Assembly: GCF_040412425.1 (NCBI RefSeq)
Contig: NC_089744.1
Coordinates: 22,133,501 to 22,197,500, forward strand
Direction of reading: 5' to 3'
DNA length: 64,000 bases
Source of the DNA: Macrobrachium rosenbergii
Taxonomy: Eukaryota; Arthropoda; Malacostraca; Decapoda; Palaemonidae
Positions 53,770-64,000 of this stretch are shown piece after piece. The number at the start of each line of letters is the position of its first letter. Position 1 is the stretch's first letter. Position numbers and translations under genes: made by a program. The notes under the pieces are model-generated. The model did no database searches and was not told where the DNA came from. It was given only the letters and a program-made list of their open reading frames with translations.

Positions 53770-54740
53770 CAAATCAGACAACTGGACAGTTCCAAGATGA
53801 GCCAGATAATGTAGTGTTTCATAATGGGGACAAATTTTTTAAGAGGTAACTAAATATCACTTAAGTATCGTGATTTAGACGGAAAGTCGTCTTGATTATC
53901 ACCAGTTAAAAGATCTGGGAGTCATCATCTCCAACAACCAAATAGGGTATGGTCTACTCCTATTGACAATATCTTAGCAAACTCTTGAAAGGATTTGGCA
54001 TGAATAGTGTGAACATCCTCAGAAAGATATCAAAATCAACACGTGAGTGGGCGCAATGGTTGACGTTGATCAGACCAGTTATATACTGTCGCTCACTAGA
54101 TGTGTGGTCTCCCAACTTAACTATAGCCAGAAACTGATTACAGCAGTATGTATCAGTTCTTCGTTGGACTGGTCGGTACCGTTCTCGGCTAGCACTCCGC
54201 AGGGCCCGAGTTCGAGTCTCCGACCGGCCAGTGAAGAATTAAGAGGAATTTATTTCTGATGACAGAAATTCATTTCTCGGTATAATGTGGTTCGGATTCC
54301 ACAATAAGCTGTAGTTCCCGTTGCTAGGTAACCAACTGGTTCTTAGTCAAGTAAAATAAGTCTAATCCTTGAGGCCAGCCCTAGGAGAGCTGTTAATCAG
54401 CTCAGTGGTCTGGTTAAACTAAGATATACTTAACTTTTAGCAGTATGTATCTACAAAATTAAAAATGGCTTGTTTCCAAAGCTAACCCTAAAAACCATTT
54501 AAAAGCAGAAACCTTGCTCTTCTCAATTCCACCAAAACAACAGAATGCCAGAAGCTTCCTGCTCAGATCTGTTTAATATCACAGCCCAGCCGAGATTGCT
54601 CGTTCATCATCATTTGTTCTCACGGCTCCTAGCCTATGGAACTGTCTCACTCTGTGTGTCCCACCCATCATAAATCAGCCGGTACGCATAGCCTGTATAT
54701 CCTGCCGGCTGAGTCAAGACGTAATGCCACTGGTCATTTC
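53770..54740 (+). pseudogene. Non-LTR reverse transcriptase C-terminal region, decayed and split by SINE-1
   Basis: Plus-strand pieces in order: DNVVFHNGDKFFKR*, QLKDLGVIISNN, LIRPVIYCRSLDVWSPN, [SINE-1 insertion], YKIKNGLFPKL, SSFVLTAPSLWNCLTL. These match the order of landmarks downstream of the RT palm in CR1/Jockey-like ORF2 (DLGV, LxRPxxxYxxxVWSP, LWNxL). Stops and frameshifts make it a pseudogene. It differs from the family whose 3' ends are at 17237, 40923 and 61616. Confidence 0.75.
54155..54438 (+). mobile_element. SINE-1 copy C, full length, exact 13-bp target-site duplication
   Basis: AGCAGTATGTATC occurs at 54142-54154 and 54439-54451 and brackets a complete SINE-1 of 284 bp, from AGTTCTTCGTTGGACTGGTC to ATATACTTAACTTT. 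The B box is GAGTTCGAGTCTCC. The insertion cuts the RT relic. Confidence 0.95.
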
Positions 54741-54893
54741 TCAGTCCAGTGTATTCAGTTCCAGAGGCAGAGTTAAGATTTTTCGCTTTCAGTAATTGCA
54801 ACAGATGATGTTAGTCTTCACAGGGGAAATGCCTCGATGAGGTAATCCCCCCACCCCTAAGCCCAAGGGGCGGAACTTATCTGCAGGTGAACA

Positions 54894-54992
<99 letters not shown>

Positions 54993-55728
54993 TACACGTG
55001 ATACCTTAGGATGTAATCTACATGACTTTAAGGCAGCCACTTCTGATATTCTGTTTTAATGTCAGCTTTCTCATTAAATAGAAGTTGGGTAAATATCTTA
55101 AGCTGGTTGGGATTGTGCGCGCATACGCGCTCTTGTTGAGTGAAAGTGAGTTGGAAGAGCAAACGCAGAGTGCCACAGTGTCTGGCCCAGTATGTTTAGG
55201 TTATATATAGACTTGGCACTGGGGAGCTTCAATCGTCCTTTGGTTTCTATTTTACTCTTGATTTTTAAGCACAATGAACTTGAATGCTTGGGATCGAGGA
55301 ACCATCACTGAATTGTTTCGGGTCCTCTTTCCTAATTTTTGTTCGTTTATGATTCTTTTAAACTAATTTTTTAACATTTTTCACCTTGACACTATTTTTT
55401 AAAATTTTTTATCACATTGAAAGTGCCAAGTTTGGTGTGGTATGGGTTTCGTTAACCTTCGTCAGGACATTTTAATGATTTTACTTCTCAGTGCTGCAGC
55501 TATTAGCGTTTAATGTTCCTTAGACATGTTAATTAGTTTTTTTTTTTTTCCATGTTCGTCAAAATGCCTTGGAACGTTCAAGTTTTGTGTATTACTGACG
55601 ATTGTAAATTTATTTCCCGAGAATTTGAAACAGTGGCACCCACCTGACATATCATCTTGAGTTTGGGTGCATCTCAGATTTTGTAAACAGCAAGACATTT
55701 TCTGAGCCTTATATATAGGACGCCTTCA
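54741..55728. other. Intronic, (CT)n at about 54896-54988
   Basis: No gene supported. Confidence 0.55.
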
Positions 55729-56043
55729 GTGACGGTGATATACATCACACAAAGTATTCTTGTCAGTCTATTTTCATGGTGTTCAGAGTTATTTTCGCGT
55801 ATGATACCTGACCAGATTCCTCCTCCTCTACATGCGTTAGAAGACTATGGATTAAGCTCAGAAAAAGTTGGTGATAAATCTCGGTATATTACAGATATGG
55901 AAAAAGTTGAAGACAGTTGCTCAGTACACGATACGCTAGAGAAAGTGGACAGGTTGCATAGAGCCCCGACTACCGATTTACGGAAACCTTATGCCGTCAG
56001 CCTTTGGAAGACAAGTGTGTTTTATGACCGTGTTATTTGCTGA
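55729..56043 (+). other. 104-codon open frame inside an inverted repeat, unrecognised
   Basis: The frame's second half lies in the left arm of the 265-bp inverted repeat. The other copy (minus strand, 57309-57573) keeps the same frame for about 45 codons (DSCSVH...TLEKVDRL...KPYAVSLWKTSV) apart from one stop and a one-codon indel. That weakly suggests a former coding element. No domain recognised. Confidence 0.25.
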
Positions 56044-56126
56044 CATGTTATGTAACGCAGTGATCGTGAGAAGTTGTGTACCGTGATTTAATACAACTGA
56101 CTAAATGTTTTAGGGAAATTATGATT
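55862..56126 (+). repeat. Left arm of a 1.7-kb inverted repeat
   Basis: Pairs with 57309-57573. Shared pieces include GGTGATAAATCTC, GACAGTTGCTC, CCTTATGCCGTCAGCCTTTG, GAAGACAAGTGT and GCTGACATGTTATG. Confidence 0.88.
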
Positions 56127-56370
56127 TCTTATATTTTATTTTATTCTTTTCCTGATAAACTTCTCAGGTAAAATAAAAAAAATCTTTACCGCTTTCCCAC
56201 AAGACAACACATGTTTAGGACAAAATTCTTAACTTATTATAACTAAATGTTGTAGGGAAATTATGATTTCTTATTTTATTTTATTCTTTTCCTAATAAAC
56301 TTTCCAGGTAAAAAAAATCTGTACCATTTTCCCACAAGGCAACACATGTTTAGAGCAAAATTCTTAACTA
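56095..56370 (+). repeat. Tandem duplication of about 125 bp
   Basis: Two copies share AACTAAATG, TAGGGAAATTATGATTTCTT, TTTTATTCTTTTCCT, CCCACAAG and CAACACATGTTTAG. Confidence 0.85.
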
Positions 56371-56964
56371 CTTTTAAGCAAAGAGGAGTAAACAGAGTAA
56401 ACATGGTCTGTGCAGAAAGCAATAACACCCAAGAATTTCAGAAATCAACGGATCAAGATTATTCAGTCGCACAACACTGACAACAAAGCAATATAATACT
56501 GATACTCCAATATTTACGTCTCGTAACATCCCTGACAATAATAGGGTCATAAAACTGTCGATTGGACTGGACAGCAAACGACGAGCAACCGTGAATTTCA
56601 CCGCCATATCCATAATAAACACCAGTCGGCGTAGCAATTACCATCCCCTCCCAAAATCGCCCCCGACGACCCTTGGGCTGAATTCCTCTCATTCAGCAAG
56701 CACACCACAAGCGCTTCCCTCTACGCAACAAGCGGCCCAAGCAAAGGGGAAGATGACAAGGGTGAGCGGTGACTCAAACTGCTATGGATGGCTCTTCCTA
56801 AGAGCTTTGGGGCAAGGAGCAAAAGGTTGCTGAACCTTGAAAAAAGTGGAGCGAGAAAAAGATGAGTCTTGCAAGGCGAGGATTTTGGCGGAGGGATTAA
56901 CACACACAAGAGGCGTGAGTGGGACGGGTAAAATAAGAACAAGGTCTGCCCAAGTTCACAAATA

Positions 56965-57038
<74 letters not shown>

Positions 57039-57114
57039 GTAGATTACTTAAGAAGTATCTAGATCTTGTTGACGTACTATTAGTTTCTGTTCTTTCGATC
57101 TAAAATCGCCACAA
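56371..57114. other. Spacer of the inverted repeat; (AG)n at about 56968-57034
   Basis: Frames of 76-87 codons without recognised domains occur on both strands at 56374-56942. They may be remnants of whatever element the inverted repeat bounds. Confidence 0.35.
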
Positions 57115-57235
57115 AAGGAAAAGTGTCTCATCTAAGATAAGCATTTATATTTGCCATGACAAATAAACGAAGAGGAAAAGTGTCTCACCTAGGCTAATCA
57201 TTTATATTTGCAATGATAAACTAATCAAGTCTCAA
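57115..57235 (-). repeat. Tandem duplication of about 57 bp
   Basis: Two copies share GAAAAGTGTCTCAYCTA and CATTTATATTTGC. Confidence 0.8.
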
Positions 57236-57308
57236 ACAATAATAAGAATAAAATAAAATGAAGAAATCACTTACGACGCAAGATAACCGCTTATAATTCT
57301 AATATTTT

Positions 57309-57573
57309 CATAGTTTCCCTAAAGCATTTAGTCCGTAATAATAAATCAAGGTACGCAACTTATCACGACCATAGCGTTGCATAACATGTCAGCAGATAAC
57401 ACGGTCATACAAGAGAAGACACTTGTCTTCCAAAGGCTGACGGCATAAGGTTTCCATAAATCTGTAGTCCGGGCCTTTAGTAACCTGTCAACTTTTTCAA
57501 GCGTATTGTGTACCGAGCAACTGTCTTAAGCTTTTTCCATACCTGTAGTAATGAGATTTATCACCGATTTTTA
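57309..57573 (-). repeat. Right arm of the 1.7-kb inverted repeat
   Basis: Reverse complement of 55862-56126 with scattered substitutions and small indels. Confidence 0.88.
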
Positions 57574-58061
57574 TTAGGAAATGTCGTAAACGTGCTTTAA
57601 AAGATTTCACTGTTGTATTTCGTTTCTCAACTTCTCCCTTTGCCCCTGGTTCAGAACAGGTTTCATCCTGGCTCGAGACCGGTATGGACGTACAAACCCG
57701 GCGTATAATGTATCCTTTTCATTCCTACGGTAGCATGACTTTCATTCGCAATGAAATGGATAAACAGAAAAGAGTTAGCCTTCGGTGTGTTGTTTCAGAG
57801 TTTGGTTTCCAGCTCTCCTGGCAAATTGATCTGCCGCGTCATGCAACCGCCTGGTTGTCGGGCACCGTGAATTAACTCGACTTCCTTGGATAAGCACCTT
57901 GCATTCGTGCAGATTAGAATGTTCACGTTGGTCTTTTTTTTTTTCCTGCGTTTGCATTTTATCCGGCATCGTGCATGATACACGTACGTATTTGAGTTTT
58001 TTTTTTTTTTTTTTTTTTACTTCAGTAAGATTGTCATATGGTGTACGCCAGGAAATTATGA
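57574..58061. other. Intronic, nothing recognised
   Basis: T-runs near 57930 and 58000. A 63-codon frame has no recognised domain. Confidence 0.45.
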
Positions 58062-58225
58062 AAGTTAAGTATATCTTAGTTTAACCAGACCATTGAGCTG
58101 ATTAACAGCTCTCCTAGGGCTGGCCCGAAGGATTAGATTTATTTTTACGTGGCTAAGAACTAATTGGTTACCTAGCAACGGGACCTACAGCTTATTGTGG
58201 AATCCGAACCACATCATAGCGAGAA
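58062..58225 (-). mobile_element. SINE-1 copy D, minus strand, 5'-truncated
   Basis: Contains the SINE-1 3' half only (AAGTTAAGTATATCTTAG through GGAATCCGAACCACATCATA). The tRNA head is absent. Confidence 0.88.
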
Positions 58226-58377
58226 TTCTGAAATTGGGGAGAAATTATGAATATGAGTTCGAATCGAAACACCGTGCCGTGCCTGTAGACGGAGGCATAA
58301 AGGCGAACTAAATGGGAGCAGGCTAGGTGGCTTTAGGTTCAAATGAGGCAGTTACTCCCGGTTTTCTCTGCCTGCAC

Positions 58378-58735
58378 GATGATTTTGATAAGAGTTTGGG
58401 GGGGGGTTCCTACAACTGAGGTAAGAGTTGGGGGGGGGGTTCCTACCACTGAATGCTGTCAGGGAGAAGTACCGCAGCTGTCTAAGAAGCAATACTGAAT
58501 GAAATTCACCAATAATAGTCATTGGAACAAAGCAGTAAGTGCTGATTACTAATAGATCCCTGTTTCTCAGACTCCTGGGCGGTGTTAATGAGACTCTTGG
58601 GGTTCTTACCACTGAATATCGTCAAGTGAAAGCACCCAGCTTGACCAGTAAAGCACCACTTGATGAAATTCACTCAAAATCTCACAGGAACAAAGCAGTA
58701 AGCGTAAATTACTAATAGATCCTTGTAGTAGGGTT
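58378..58735 (+). repeat. Tandem duplication of about 170 bp
   Basis: Two copies share CTTACCACTGAAT or CCTACCACTGAAT, GATGAAATTCAC or AATGAAATTCAC, GAACAAAGCAGTAAG and ATTACTAATAGATCC. Confidence 0.8.
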
Positions 58736-59120
58736 GGACATTGTTACTTCCTAACAGGATAACACAAAGATAAAAAAGACACAGAATATGTTACTTTTTT
58801 TTTATAGGTTAGGCCCCACTTGCGCAGATACTACAAAGCCGATGCAGTGACCTGAATCCCTCAAGAGAATGAATGCTGAAGAACGGAAGCCTACCATTGA
58901 CGCTTAGGCTGGTTCTAAGACTTAAGCCCCAAGATCCTCGCTTCAGTTGGACTTGGGCCTTGAAGGAGATATCCGCCACGTATTACACAAGAGGTTTATG
59001 TTTTGACGTTGTAACCCATAGGTAACATCTTTTCTCTGTCTCTCGTACGCCAGCTTCAGAAAAAGGATAATCAGAATATTCTAATTTGCATTCGGGAGAT
59101 AACTTACAAAAGTGTATTAG
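58736..59120. other. Intronic, nothing recognised
   Basis: No gene supported. Confidence 0.45.
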
Positions 59121-59272
59121 CTGAAGCCACTTGGAAAGTTCAAAACGAAACGACAGTGTGCCCAATACTTTCATGTATTTTAACACATCTTTGTTCCCCC
59201 GATGATGTGTTAAAATACACGAAAGTACTCGGCACGCTGTCGTTTCATTTTGAACTTTCCAAGTGACTTCAG
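59121..59272. mobile_element. Inverted repeat with 69-nt arms and a second hammerhead-like motif
   Basis: Arms 59121-59189 and 59204-59272 agree at about 63 of 69 positions with a 14-bp loop. On the plus strand CCGATGA (59199-59205), a GTGT/ACAC hairpin (59207-59220) and GAAA (59221-59224) recall a hammerhead core with one substitution (CCGATGA for CTGATGA). No complete cleavage site is evident. Confidence 0.45.
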
Positions 59273-60184
59273 GTAATGAAGAAAATCACGCGCTTAAATT
59301 TTGTGATTTCTTGGTATTACAAAAGTGTATATTTACAGCCAGTGTAAAAATATATACCTCATCTCATGTTCCTCTCTGACACCGGTGACCTGGTTATTAC
59401 GCTTACTGCCTTCTGTTTTTGCCCCGAATGGTAGTCTCGTGTAAATTAGCGCTCTAATTACATTTGAATTCGGGCAACACTCCAGAATGTGTCCATTTTC
59501 TGATTTGCGTCGTAAATGCGAGTTTTGGAGCGGAATTTTCAGGGCGTATTAAATATGTTATACTGGTAGTTTTTTATACCTTTATATTTCCTAAGAGTAA
59601 GTAAAGGATTACACAGCTTCAGGAGCATAGAGGATAAAGAGACTTAGTTATGTTTGTTAAGGTGCTTTAGTTACATTCAAAGAATGTCTAGAAATTTCTA
59701 GACCTTGCAAAATTTGGGAACCTCAAAAGTAACTCTTAACATCTGTAAATTATACAGTTTTTCCTTTTGAAATTGCCGAGTGTGTTTTTTCATTATATTG
59801 ATAGTTACACAACTTTTAAATCTTGCTATGGGTGTTGTACTGCCACGGTTATTAAGCTTTATTTTATACCAAACCATACTTTTCAATTTTGGAATTAAGT
59901 AACAACTGCCAAAGTAATTTCGAGGGCAGCAAATTGATGGTTGGACATTGATGTCCTCGTACCAACACGAACAGCTGTGCATTGCTCGATTTGATAAAAC
60001 TTCTTTTGGGGATACTATGCCAAGGTTAAGAGCGTCACGTGTTTCCTAGTTGCCCAAGAAGAGTCTGAAAATTATTCTACATGTGATTCACTCAAGCCTC
60101 AAGATGCCCTGATAAGATATGGTGACATTAAAACAGTTTTTGGGCAGATACCTTATATGATCATAGTTCAGTCAAGTCATGATG
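59273..60184. other. Intronic, nothing recognised
   Basis: No gene supported. Confidence 0.45.
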
Positions 60185-60570
60185 ATAAGGATTCCGAAAC
60201 AGATCTTAGCTTGTAATTTGAATAACCACAGAGCCTTCTTGACTTCCCGATTTGTATCTTGGTGATTCCGAAACATATCTTAGTTTGTAATTTGAATAAC
60301 CACAGTCTCTTCACAACTTCCCGATTTTGATCTTGGTGATTCCGAAACATATCTTAGTTTGTAATTGAAATAACCACAGTGCCTTCTTAACTTCCCGATT
60401 TGTATCTTGGTGATTCCGAAACATATCTTAGTTTGTAATTGGAATAACCACAGTGCCTTCTTAACTTCCCGATTTGTATCTTGGTGATTCCGAAACAAAT
60501 TATCTTAGTTTGTAATTTGATTAACCACAGAGTCTTCGTAACTTCCCGATTTGTATCTTGGTTTTCTAAA
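60185..60570 (+). repeat. 74-bp tandem array, five copies
   Basis: The unit is exactly 74 bp: GATTCCGAAACATATCTTAG, TTTGTAATTTGAATAACCAC, CTTCTTAACTTCCCGATTTG, TATCTTGGT. Minus-strand frames across it are read-through. Confidence 0.95.
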
Positions 60571-60949
60571 TTTGTTCCAGTTTCGTCGACCGTGAATGGG
60601 AAATCGTTCCGGGAAAGGAACGCAAAAGCGAAGGAAAAACAATAGAAAACAATAGTCTACTGTCGGAAGGCCCCGTAAATAAAAGAAGAGAAAAAAAAAA
60701 GAGAAAAAAAGGCTCGGACATTGCATGAAAGGGATTTTACCGCTTTGGGAATTAAATGTGCCGAAATGTAGGCCACTACGAACGTGTGCATTAAGGGAAA
60801 TTTATGGACATTTTACAATTGGTTATTTTCCTCCTGGTGGAGATATTTCAGGAAGGGTGGTGGTGTTTCCCAGTTACCCATATTTAGGGCTGAAATTTGA
60901 AACTGTTATTGCAGTCAGGGCTGATTTGTGTTTGTGCCAAGGGAAGGAA

Positions 60950-61025
<76 letters not shown>

Positions 61026-61376
61026 CGTATTATTTCCTGTCTTGCTTTCAGACAATCAGCATATTTTTCCACTTCAGTCACGGCTTGAATATTGCTTCAG
61101 TTTATAAAATATCCCTTTGTTGGTAGTGTTTGTACATTCTCTTATGAAGACTGCATTTTTCACTTACATAACAAATCAGATTTTTTTTTTTTTTTTTTTT
61201 TTTTTGCTTGCCCTCACAGCGAGAAACTAAAACCAGCGGTAAAGGAAGAGAGGGGGAGAAAGGAAGGAAGGAAGGAAGGCAAGCAAGCACAGTGTGCGTT
61301 TAAGCTATTAATTTGCCTGGTGCATCCTCTTTAAGATTTTACTCCATGTCCCGCTTGCAGTTGTTCGTTGTCGTTG

Positions 61377-61433
<57 letters not shown>

Positions 61434-61615
61434 GAGTTGTGTAACACTGAAAATTATGAATTTTATTTCACATCACATATTTTATTTTCTCTTATTAAAG
61501 GCCTCTACACTGATAGAGTGAGGGAAGTCAGAGTCGATGACTGGCTGTATATTTAGTGTACTACCGCCCTAAATTTAAGTATGTTCGTATATATATAAAC
61601 CCGCCTACTTCTTAT
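60571..61615. other. Intronic, (AG)n tracts
   Basis: (AG)n lies at about 60956-61023 and 61381-61435, with a T-run at about 61181-61205. The 133-codon frame at 60725-61126 runs through the (AG)n and has no recognised domain. Confidence 0.5.
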
Positions 61616-63242
61616 TCCATAGGTCCTTTATTCCTCACACCGTTGGACTGTGGAACAGTCTCACTTCAGAGGATGTTGTGCAGTTGGAATCTCAAAAGTG
61701 CAAGCAAAGATGCAATGCATTATTACCCTAAAACAATTCTCCTTGTATTTCACTTACTTTTTGTTTTTGTTCTTATATTTATCACTTAAATTACTTTTTT
61801 TTCAAATAACTGCTCACTTCTTTCTGTATTTCCTAATACCTCCTGATAACGCTTTCAAATGAACACCGTATTCTTTGGATCTTTCAAATGAACACCGTAT
61901 TCTTTGGATCTTTCAAATGAACACCGTATTCTTTGGATCTTTCAAATGAATACCGTACCCTTTGGATCTTTCAAATGAACACCGTATTCTTGGGATCTAT
62001 CAAATGAACACCATATTCTTTGGATCTTTCAAATGAACACCGTATTCTTTGGATCTTTCAAATGAACACCATATTCTTTGGATCTCTCAAATGAACACCG
62101 TATTCTTTGGATCTCTCAAACGAAGACCGTATTCTTTGGATCTTTCAGATGAACACCGTGTTCTTTGGATATTTCAAGTGAACACCGTATTCATTGGATC
62201 TTTCAAGTTAACACCTTATTCTTTGGATCTTTCAAATGAACACCGTTTTCTTTGGATCTTTCAAGTGATATTCTTTGGATCTTTCAAATGAACACCGTAT
62301 TCTTTGGATCTTTCAAATGATCACCGTGTTCTTTGGATCTTTCAAGTGAACACCGTATTCTTTGGATCTTTCAAATGAACACCGTATTCTTTGGATCTTT
62401 CAAATGAACACCGTATTCTTTGGATCTTTCAAGTGAACACCGTATTCTTTGGATCTCTCAAATGAACACTGTATTCTTTGGATCTTTCCAGTGAACACCG
62501 TATTCTTTGGATCTTTCAAGTGAACACCGTATTCTTTGGATCTTTCAAATGAACACTGTATTCTTTGGATCTTTCAAATGAACACCGTATTCTTTGAAAC
62601 TTTCAAACGAACACCGTATTCTTTGGATCTTTCAAATGAACACCATATTCTATGGATCTCTCAAATGAACACCGTATTCTTTGGATCTTTCAAATGAACA
62701 CCGTATTCTTTGGATCTTTCAAGTGAACACCGTATTCTTTGGATCTCTCAAATGAACACCATATTCTTTGGATCTCTCAAATGAACACCGTGTTCTTTGG
62801 ATCTTTCAAATGATCACCGTGTTCTTTGGATCTCTCAAATGAACACTGTATTCTTTGGATCTTTCAAATGATCACCGTGTTCTTTGGATCTTTCAAGTGA
62901 ACACCGTATTCTTTGGATCTCTCAAATGAACACCGTATTCTTTGGATCTTTCAAATGATCACCGTGTTCTTTGGATCTTTCAACTGAACACCGTATTCTT
63001 TGGATCTCTCAAATGAACACCGTATTCTTTGGATCTTTCCAGTGAATACCGTATTCTTTGGATCTTTCAAATGAACACCGTATTCTTTGGGTCTTTCAAG
63101 TGAATACCGTATTCTTTGGATATTTCAAATGAACACCGTATTCTTTGGATCTTTCAAATGAACATCGTATTCTTTGGACGTTTGAATTTCAAGTCAGTAG
63201 CCCCTGTGGGCTTGTTCCATATGAATAGAGTTCGTCTTCTGA

Positions 63243-63277
<35 letters not shown>

Positions 63278-63300
63278 TAATAATAATAATAATAGGATTC
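61616..63300 (+). mobile_element. Non-LTR retrotransposon 3' end with a minisatellite in its 3'UTR
   Basis: Opens with an RT C-terminus, FIPHTVGLWNSLTSEDVVQL to RCNALLP and stop at about 61732, in one frame with no break. A 3'UTR of about 120 bp leads into the 29-bp array. After the array the common 3' end resumes (TTGAATTTCAAGTCAG, GGGCTTGTTCCATATGAATA) and finishes with an (AAT)n tail at about 63248-63295. Confidence 0.82.
61851..63178 (+). repeat. 29-bp tandem array, about 45 copies
   Basis: The unit GAACACCGTATTCTTTGGAT plus CTTTCAAAT repeats with an exact 29-bp period. Variants (AAGTGAAC, GATCACCGTG, GGATCTCTC) recur in blocks, for example about 62800-62960. The single-copy sources at 41157 and 17269 show that the unit derives from the element's own 3'UTR. 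Confidence 0.95.
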
Positions 63301-63655
63301 TGATACGGGTTCCATTTACAAGCCGAGTACTGCGCCTCATTTTAGAATTTTTCTCAAACCTTTCCCTTTAGGGTACGCGGAAAATCCTTAATTTCTGGTT
63401 ATAATGAGACGAGGGAATGGCTCGGTAGTAATTAAAACGATTACGTAATTGCCACCATAAACAATCTTTGCTCGTTGAGCTGCTGATATTCATTTTGTGG
63501 TGGTGACGAGTAGATTCTAATTGATACTTGCTCATTTTGAAAATGTTTGATGAATTAAGTAGTATAGGAAGAGTTATATAAAAAGTTTTTTTTTTTTATC
63601 ACCAAAAAAAAAAAAATCTCGAGATAAAAATTACTTATGGGAAAAATCGGAAGAT
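63301..63655. other. Intronic, nothing recognised
   Basis: T- and A-runs near 63590. No gene supported. Confidence 0.5.
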
Positions 63656-63976
63656 CAAATGTCATAAGCACACTATTAAAGTCTTTAAATGTTACCAAAT
63701 GTCATAAGCGTCCTTTGAAAGTCTGTAAATATTTTCAAATGTCATAAGCAGCGGTTGAAAGTCTAAATATTTTCAAATGTCATAAGAAAGCCGTTGAAAG
63801 TCTGTAAATATTTTTAAAATGTCATAACCGTCTATGAAAAGTCTTAAATGTTATCAAATGTCATAAGCATATGTTGAAAGTTTATAAATATTATCAAATG
63901 TCATAAGTATTCTTAAAAAATCTGAAAGTATTATCACATGTCATAATCGACCTTTAAAAGTCAGTAAATATGATCA
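63656..63976 (+). repeat. Tandem array, unit about 40-43 bp, eight copies
   Basis: Units share AAATGTCATAAGC, TTGAAAGTCTGTAAATATT and a variable centre. It nearly reaches the right edge and may continue. Confidence 0.88.
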
Positions 63977-64000
63977 GTCTAAGGTACTTTCTTCGTATAG

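Noticed and set aside
61092..61334. 80-codon frame after the (AG)n tract
   Set aside because: Driven by T-run and AAGG repeats; no homology recognised.

Overview
This is eukaryotic DNA that reads as a decapod crustacean genome. That is an inference from composition: very dense (CT/AG)n, (TA)n and (AAT)n microsatellites, many tandem arrays, tRNA-derived SINEs and one intron longer than the window can hold. I see no bacterial genes, no rRNA and no functional tRNA.

The only host gene I can support is on the + strand near the left end. Exon 1 (ATG at 1022, splice donor at 1430) encodes the N-terminus of a polo-like kinase and stops inside the glycine-rich loop of the kinase domain. Upstream lie a CCAAT box, a perfect CRE and a 12-codon uORF. 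I found no second kinase exon downstream, so 1430-64000 appears to be intron 1 (at least 62.5 kb), or intron followed by sequence I could not recognise.

The intron is layered with mobile elements: four copies of a tRNA-headed SINE (here SINE-1), seven same-strand copies of a second retroposon of about 310 bp (here SINE-2), a decayed Ty3/Gypsy element on the minus strand (about 8.5-12.1 kb) carrying a hAT-type MITE and a SINE-2, three 3' ends of one non-LTR retrotransposon family, a second non-LTR reverse transcriptase relic split by SINE-1 with an exact target-site duplication, two further tRNA-like heads, a chain-of-hairpins element, a fold-back element, and inverted-repeat elements with hammerhead-ribozyme-like cores.

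The remainder is tandem repeat. There are arrays of 29, 30, about 34, about 40, about 60, 74 and 91 bp units, and clusters in which a short unique spacer alternates with a long (CT)n tract. Most long open frames in the window are read-through of these repeats and are not genes. Coordinates of decayed elements and arrays are approximate to about 5-20 bp unless a target-site duplication fixes them. 'Intron' and 'sense' are relative to the polo-like kinase gene.
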